DNA of 7,794 nt from positions 1 to 7,794 of the forward strand of contig JANJWE010000250.1 of NCBI GenBank assembly GCA_024709705.1. The letters are read 5' to 3'. Under the pieces are notes generated by a model. It ran no database searches. It was not told the origin of the DNA and was given only the letters and a program-made list of their open reading frames with translations. The translations under genes and the position numbers were made by a program. Shown here in pieces: positions 4,920 to 7,794 of the stretch (positions within the stretch are counted from its first letter, which is position 1; every line of letters begins with the position of its first letter). Origin of the DNA: Flavobacterium sp. (GTDB taxonomy: Bacteria > Bacteroidota > Bacteroidia > Flavobacteriales > Flavobacteriaceae).

Positions 4920-7409
4920 ATGAGATATGCTGTCTTTTTGTGGTTTTTACTTGTGATGAATAGTCACGCTCAATACCATATTAATGGCATAGTAAAAAAC
5001 CATTCAAACGGCAAGGGTCTTCCTTTTGTATCTATTGAAACCAGTGATAAAAAAACCGTAATCTCAGATGTTAACGGTAAATTTTTGATAGAAATATCCA
5101 AACCTAATACCACTTTAACAGCCCGGTATATTGGTTTTGAAACCCAAACTATTGCGGTTTCAACCGAAGAATATGTCACACTGAAACTTTTACCCATAGA
5201 ATCAATTGATAAAGATGCTTACTGGATCTTAAACGAAAGTAAGGCTCAGAAGATAATCCAATATGCTATTACCCGTGAAAAAGAGAACAATCCTCAAAAA
5301 AAATTAGATTTTTTTGAATTCAAAATTTATGATAAAATATTAGTAACAGCAATACCGGATTCAATTCCTTTATTTTCAGAAAATAAAAATCCGGAAAATT
5401 TGGCAACTCAAAAAATCGATTCTACGTTTTACAAATTCAAAAAAATGATGGAAAAACAGCATTTATTCATTGCTGAAAAAACATCTCTTTTGCAACACCA
5501 AAATCACAAAACCAAAGAAACTGTTTTAGGAACCCAAATGTCGGGATTTAAAAATCCGATTTATGAAATTATTGGATTTACGATACAATCGTATTTTATT
5601 TACGACCCACGATTTGAATTATTTGAAACCAAATATGTAAATCCCGTATCTAAAGAAGGCCTAAAAGATTACCACTACAAAATTTTAGATACTGTTAATT
5701 TACAAAACAGAAACTGCGTTCGAATTTACTTTAAGAATAAGAAAAAAATTAATCGAAAAGGTCTTGAAGGAATTATCTATTTGGATGCAGAAAATTTCGG
5801 AATTGCAAAAGCTAACTTTAGAATTCGAAGTTTATTAGACATAACCACAAATCACGAATTTACATTCTTAAAAAACGAGAACATTTGGTTTCCGGCTTTC
5901 AATGAATTTAAAATTATAAAAGGGAAGAATGAAGATGATATAAAAATTTTAGGAGGTACTATATATTTTGAGGGTGAATATGAAGAATTAGGATCAAAAA
6001 AAGGGAGCGACCCTACAGATTATGTCTATTTGTATTCAAAATCCCATATTTATGACGTAAAAACCAATACTACATTTGACATAAAAAGAAAATGGATTGG
6101 CATAGAAATCAATGAAAGTGCAACCACAAAAAACGAAACTTTTTGGACACAAAATCGAAAAGAAAAATTGGATGAAAGAGGCCTAAACACCTACAAAGCC
6201 TTGGACAGCATGGCTTTTAAAAAGGGTTTAGAATCCAAAATTTTCCTTGGCAGAAAAATAATCAATGGCTATTTACCGATTTCCTTTTTTGATGTTGATT
6301 TGAGATACTTCCTTAGTTACAATAATTTTGAGGGGTTTCGAGTTGGAATTGGAGGAATTACCAACGAAAAATTTTCAAAAAAATATAGAATCAATGGATA
6401 TTCTGCCTATGGTATAAAAGACGAAACTTTCAAATACCAAATAGGCAATGCGTTTCGAATAGGAAAAACATCAAATTCTTGGATAGGATTGCAATACACT
6501 GACGATGTTCGAGAAATTGGAAGCACCAATTTTTTAATTGATAAAAGAGTTTTTAAAATTTACGACCCACGACCTATCAACGTAAGTACATTTTACAATC
6601 ACAAAACTTGGAGTTCGTATATAGAAACCAAAATCATTCCAAAAACGGAAAGCATTTGGCACCTCAATCATTCCAGAATTGAACCGCTTTTTGATTATAC
6701 CTTTTTTACAAACAACACCTTTTACAATCGATACGACATGACAACGGCTTCCCTTTCATTGCAATGGAATCCGTTTAGTACCTTTATGCAAACTCCAAAT
6801 GGGAAAATTGAAATTGATAAAAAATTTCCAAAATTTACTTTTCAATATACTCAAAGTTTACCCGAAATTTTAAATAATGATTTCACCTTTAGCAAATTGG
6901 ATTTAAGAGTAGAATTTGAAAAAAAGTTCATCAACGGCCAAAAATCAACTTTTTTAATTCAAGGTGGATTTGCGTTTGGGGATATACCTTTAACGCATCT
7001 TTACAACAATTCTCCAAATAATTTAGACCGAGATAATTTACTTCAACGAATAACAGTAGCCGGGAAAAACAGTTTTGAAACCATGCTCTTTAATGAATTT
7101 TTCTCAAGTCGATTTGTAATGCTGCATCTCAAACATGGATTTAAACGCATAACTCTTTTCAAAAAAATAAAACCTTCATTGGTATTGGTAAGCCGTATGG
7201 CTTGGGGCGATATGGAAAAACCGGAACAACATATTGGGTTAAACTATAAAACCCTCAATGCAGGCTATTTTGAGTCCGGAATTGAATTAAATCAAATTTA
7301 CAAAGGTTTTGGACTTGCCGGATTTTACAGATATGGTCCAAATCAGTTTGCCCGTTTGGAAGACAACATAGCGATTAAACTTACTTTTTCTCTAGACTTA
7401 GGGTTCTAA
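4920..7409 (+). CDS. Exported CarboxypepD_reg-like / DUF5686 family outer-membrane protein
   Basis: The 829-residue product begins with a signal peptide (1-17; hydrophobic core about 4-14, likely cleavage after HA before Gln18). Residues about 20-90 form a CarboxypepD_reg-like beta-sandwich: NGIVKN, GLPFVSIE, ISDVNGKFLIEI and ARYIGFETQ match its strands, the same domain that opens many SusC-type receptors. A family-like segment follows at 108-138 (AQKIIQYAITREKENNP, then FFEFKIYDK). The long C-terminal part alternates polar and aromatic residues like a beta-barrel, and the protein ends in Phe (TFSLDLGF), as outer-membrane proteins do. This layout matches DUF5686 proteins, common in Bacteroidota and of unknown function. 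There is no plug domain or TonB box, so it is not a SusC/TonB-dependent receptor. It is flanked by terminator and promoter signals on both sides and appears monocistronic. The domain call is good; the role is unknown. Confidence 0.85.
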   Translation: MRYAVFLWFLLVMNSHAQYHINGIVKNHSNGKGLPFVSIETSDKKTVISDVNGKFLIEISKPNTTLTARYIGFETQTIAVSTEEYVTLKLLPIESIDKDAYWILNESKAQKIIQYAITREKENNPQKKLDFFEFKIYDKILVTAIPDSIPLFSENKNPENLATQKIDSTFYKFKKMMEKQHLFIAEKTSLLQHQNHKTKETVLGTQMSGFKNPIYEIIGFTIQSYFIYDPRFELFETKYVNPVSKEGLKDYHYKILDTVNLQNRNCVRIYFKNKKKINRKGLEGIIYLDAENFGIAKANFRIRSLLDITTNHEFTFLKNENIWFPAFNEFKIIKGKNEDDIKILGGTIYFEGEYEELGSKKGSDPTDYVYLYSKSHIYDVKTNTTFDIKRKWIGIEINESATTKNETFWTQNRKEKLDERGLNTYKALDSMAFKKGLESKIFLGRKIINGYLPISFFDVDLRYFLSYNNFEGFRVGIGGITNEKFSKKYRINGYSAYGIKDETFKYQIGNAFRIGKTSNSWIGLQYTDDVREIGSTNFLIDKRVFKIYDPRPINVSTFYNHKTWSSYIETKIIPKTESIWHLNHSRIEPLFDYTFFTNNTFYNRYDMTTASLSLQWNPFSTFMQTPNGKIEIDKKFPKFTFQYTQSLPEILNNDFTFSKLDLRVEFEKKFINGQKSTFLIQGGFAFGDIPLTHLYNNSPNNLDRDNLLQRITVAGKNSFETMLFNEFFSSRFVMLHLKHGFKRITLFKKIKPSLVLVSRMAWGDMEKPEQHIGLNYKTLNAGYFESGIELNQIYKGFGLAGFYRYGPNQFARLEDNIAIKLTFSLDLGF

Positions 7410-7415
7410 ATAAGG

Positions 7416-7442
7416 AATAGGTTTTTTATATAAATCCCTATT
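7416..7442 (+). terminator. Weak stem-loop downstream of the DUF5686-like gene
   Basis: AATAGG (7416-7421) pairs with CCTATT (7437-7442) around a 15-base T/A-rich loop, 6 bases after the stop codon. There is no T-run after the right arm, so it is a poor intrinsic terminator; it may only stabilise the 3' end, or be chance. Confidence 0.2.
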
Positions 7443-7470
7443 AAAATCCGCATTTTCAGTAAGATTTACT

Positions 7471-7478
7471 TACCTTTG
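7471..7478 (+). promoter_or_regulatory. Bacteroidota -7 element for the RND/MMPL transporter gene
   Basis: TACCTTTG matches TAnnTTTG, 19 bases before the ATG at 7498. A short inverted repeat, GTAAG (7459-7463) and CTTAC (7469-7473), overlaps its first three bases. The leader is A/T-rich without a Shine-Dalgarno sequence. Confidence 0.6.
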
Positions 7479-7497
7479 CAAACTCTAAATTTAACTT

Positions 7498-7794
7498 ATG
7501 GCTAAATGGTTTAGCGTGGGCTTTTGGGAAGCGATAGCCCGAATTATTTTACGAAACAGAATAACCATTCTTTCAATCATTCTCCTTTTTACCATTTTCC
7601 TTGCTTTGCAATGGAAAAATATGAGATTTACCTATACCGAAGCCAATTTACTTCCGGACCACCATCAAATAAACCAAGAATACAACTTGTTCTTAGATAA
7701 ATTTGGCGAAGAAGGAAATCTCATTGTTATTGGCATTCAAGATTCTACTTTTTTCACCCCAAACCAATTTGCCCAGTGGGTTAAACTACATGAA
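7498..7794 (+). CDS. RND/MMPL-family transporter, N-terminal part (3'-truncated by window edge)
   Basis: The frame stays open from the ATG at 7498 to the window end, giving 99 residues of a larger protein. A cytoplasmic N terminus with an amphipathic stretch (MAKWFSVGFWEAIARII) leads into one membrane helix at about 22-37 (ITILSIILLFTIFLAL). The start of a periplasmic loop follows: TEANLLPDDHHQINQEY (47-63), FLDKFGEEGNLIVIGI (66-81), then a TFFTPNQF segment. The pattern of TM1, an acidic LLP-D motif, an FG-E/D motif and a beta strand is typical of hydrophobe/amphiphile efflux-3 and MMPL/patched-type RND permeases of Bacteroidota, which are usually about 750-800 residues. The cargo (lipid, hopanoid, drug or other) cannot be judged from this piece. 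It has its own promoter-like element, so it is not obviously cotranscribed with the upstream outer-membrane protein gene. Confidence 0.82.
   Translation, partial: MAKWFSVGFWEAIARIILRNRITILSIILLFTIFLALQWKNMRFTYTEANLLPDHHQINQEYNLFLDKFGEEGNLIVIGIQDSTFFTPNQFAQWVKLHE

Noticed and set aside
1..7794. Mobile element, CRISPR, toxin-antitoxin, phage or defence system
   Set aside because: No transposase, integrase, spaced direct repeats, tRNA-flanked attachment site or defence-type domain is seen. All large frames are core or common Bacteroidota families with uniform composition.

Overview
The window looks like a core-genome segment of a marine or freshwater Bacteroidota, most likely a Flavobacteriaceae (Flavobacterium-like). 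The DNA is AT-rich. The start codons lack good Shine-Dalgarno sequences. Five transcription starts carry the Bacteroidota-type -7 element TAnnTTTG. The protein families (short TruB without a PUA domain, a C92/YiiX-type hydrolase, a monothiol Thioredoxin_9-like protein, a CarboxypepD_reg/DUF5686 outer-membrane protein) are typical of that group. Assignment rests on recognising families by eye; no search was run.

Layout. (1) Positions 3-1970, plus strand: a tightly coupled run of uppP (5' end cut off by the window), truB and a secreted C92-like cysteine hydrolase, joined by 1-nt and 8-nt overlaps. (2) Positions 1962-2576, minus strand: a thioredoxin-fold protein that converges on the hydrolase gene with a 9-nt overlap of the two 3' ends. 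(3) Positions 2577-2685: a divergent promoter region with an imperfect inverted repeat over the patatin -7 element. (4) Positions 2686-3471, plus strand: a patatin-like phospholipase with a complete Ser-Asp dyad. (5) Positions 3543-4849, plus strand: the conserved pyrH-frr pair, closed by a clear intrinsic terminator at 4856-4880. (6) Positions 4920-7409, plus strand: an 829-residue exported protein with an N-terminal CarboxypepD_reg-like domain and a DUF5686-type beta-barrel C terminus. (7) Positions 7498-7794, plus strand: the first 99 codons of an RND/MMPL-family transporter that runs off the window.

How they work together. Two genes serve the cell envelope lipid carrier and probably wall turnover (uppP, the C92 hydrolase). 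Three serve RNA and protein synthesis (truB, pyrH as nucleotide supply, frr). The last two are an outer-membrane and an inner-membrane envelope protein. Apart from uppP-truB-hydrolase and pyrH-frr, the genes appear to be separate transcription units, each with its own promoter. I see no mobile element, CRISPR array, tRNA, rRNA, phage gene or defence gene, and no intergenic gap longer than about 110 bases. I found no convincing new system. The more notable points are the very regular spacing of the five -7 elements, the dyad in the divergent promoter, and three less-studied proteins (C92 hydrolase, monothiol thioredoxin-like protein, DUF5686 protein).
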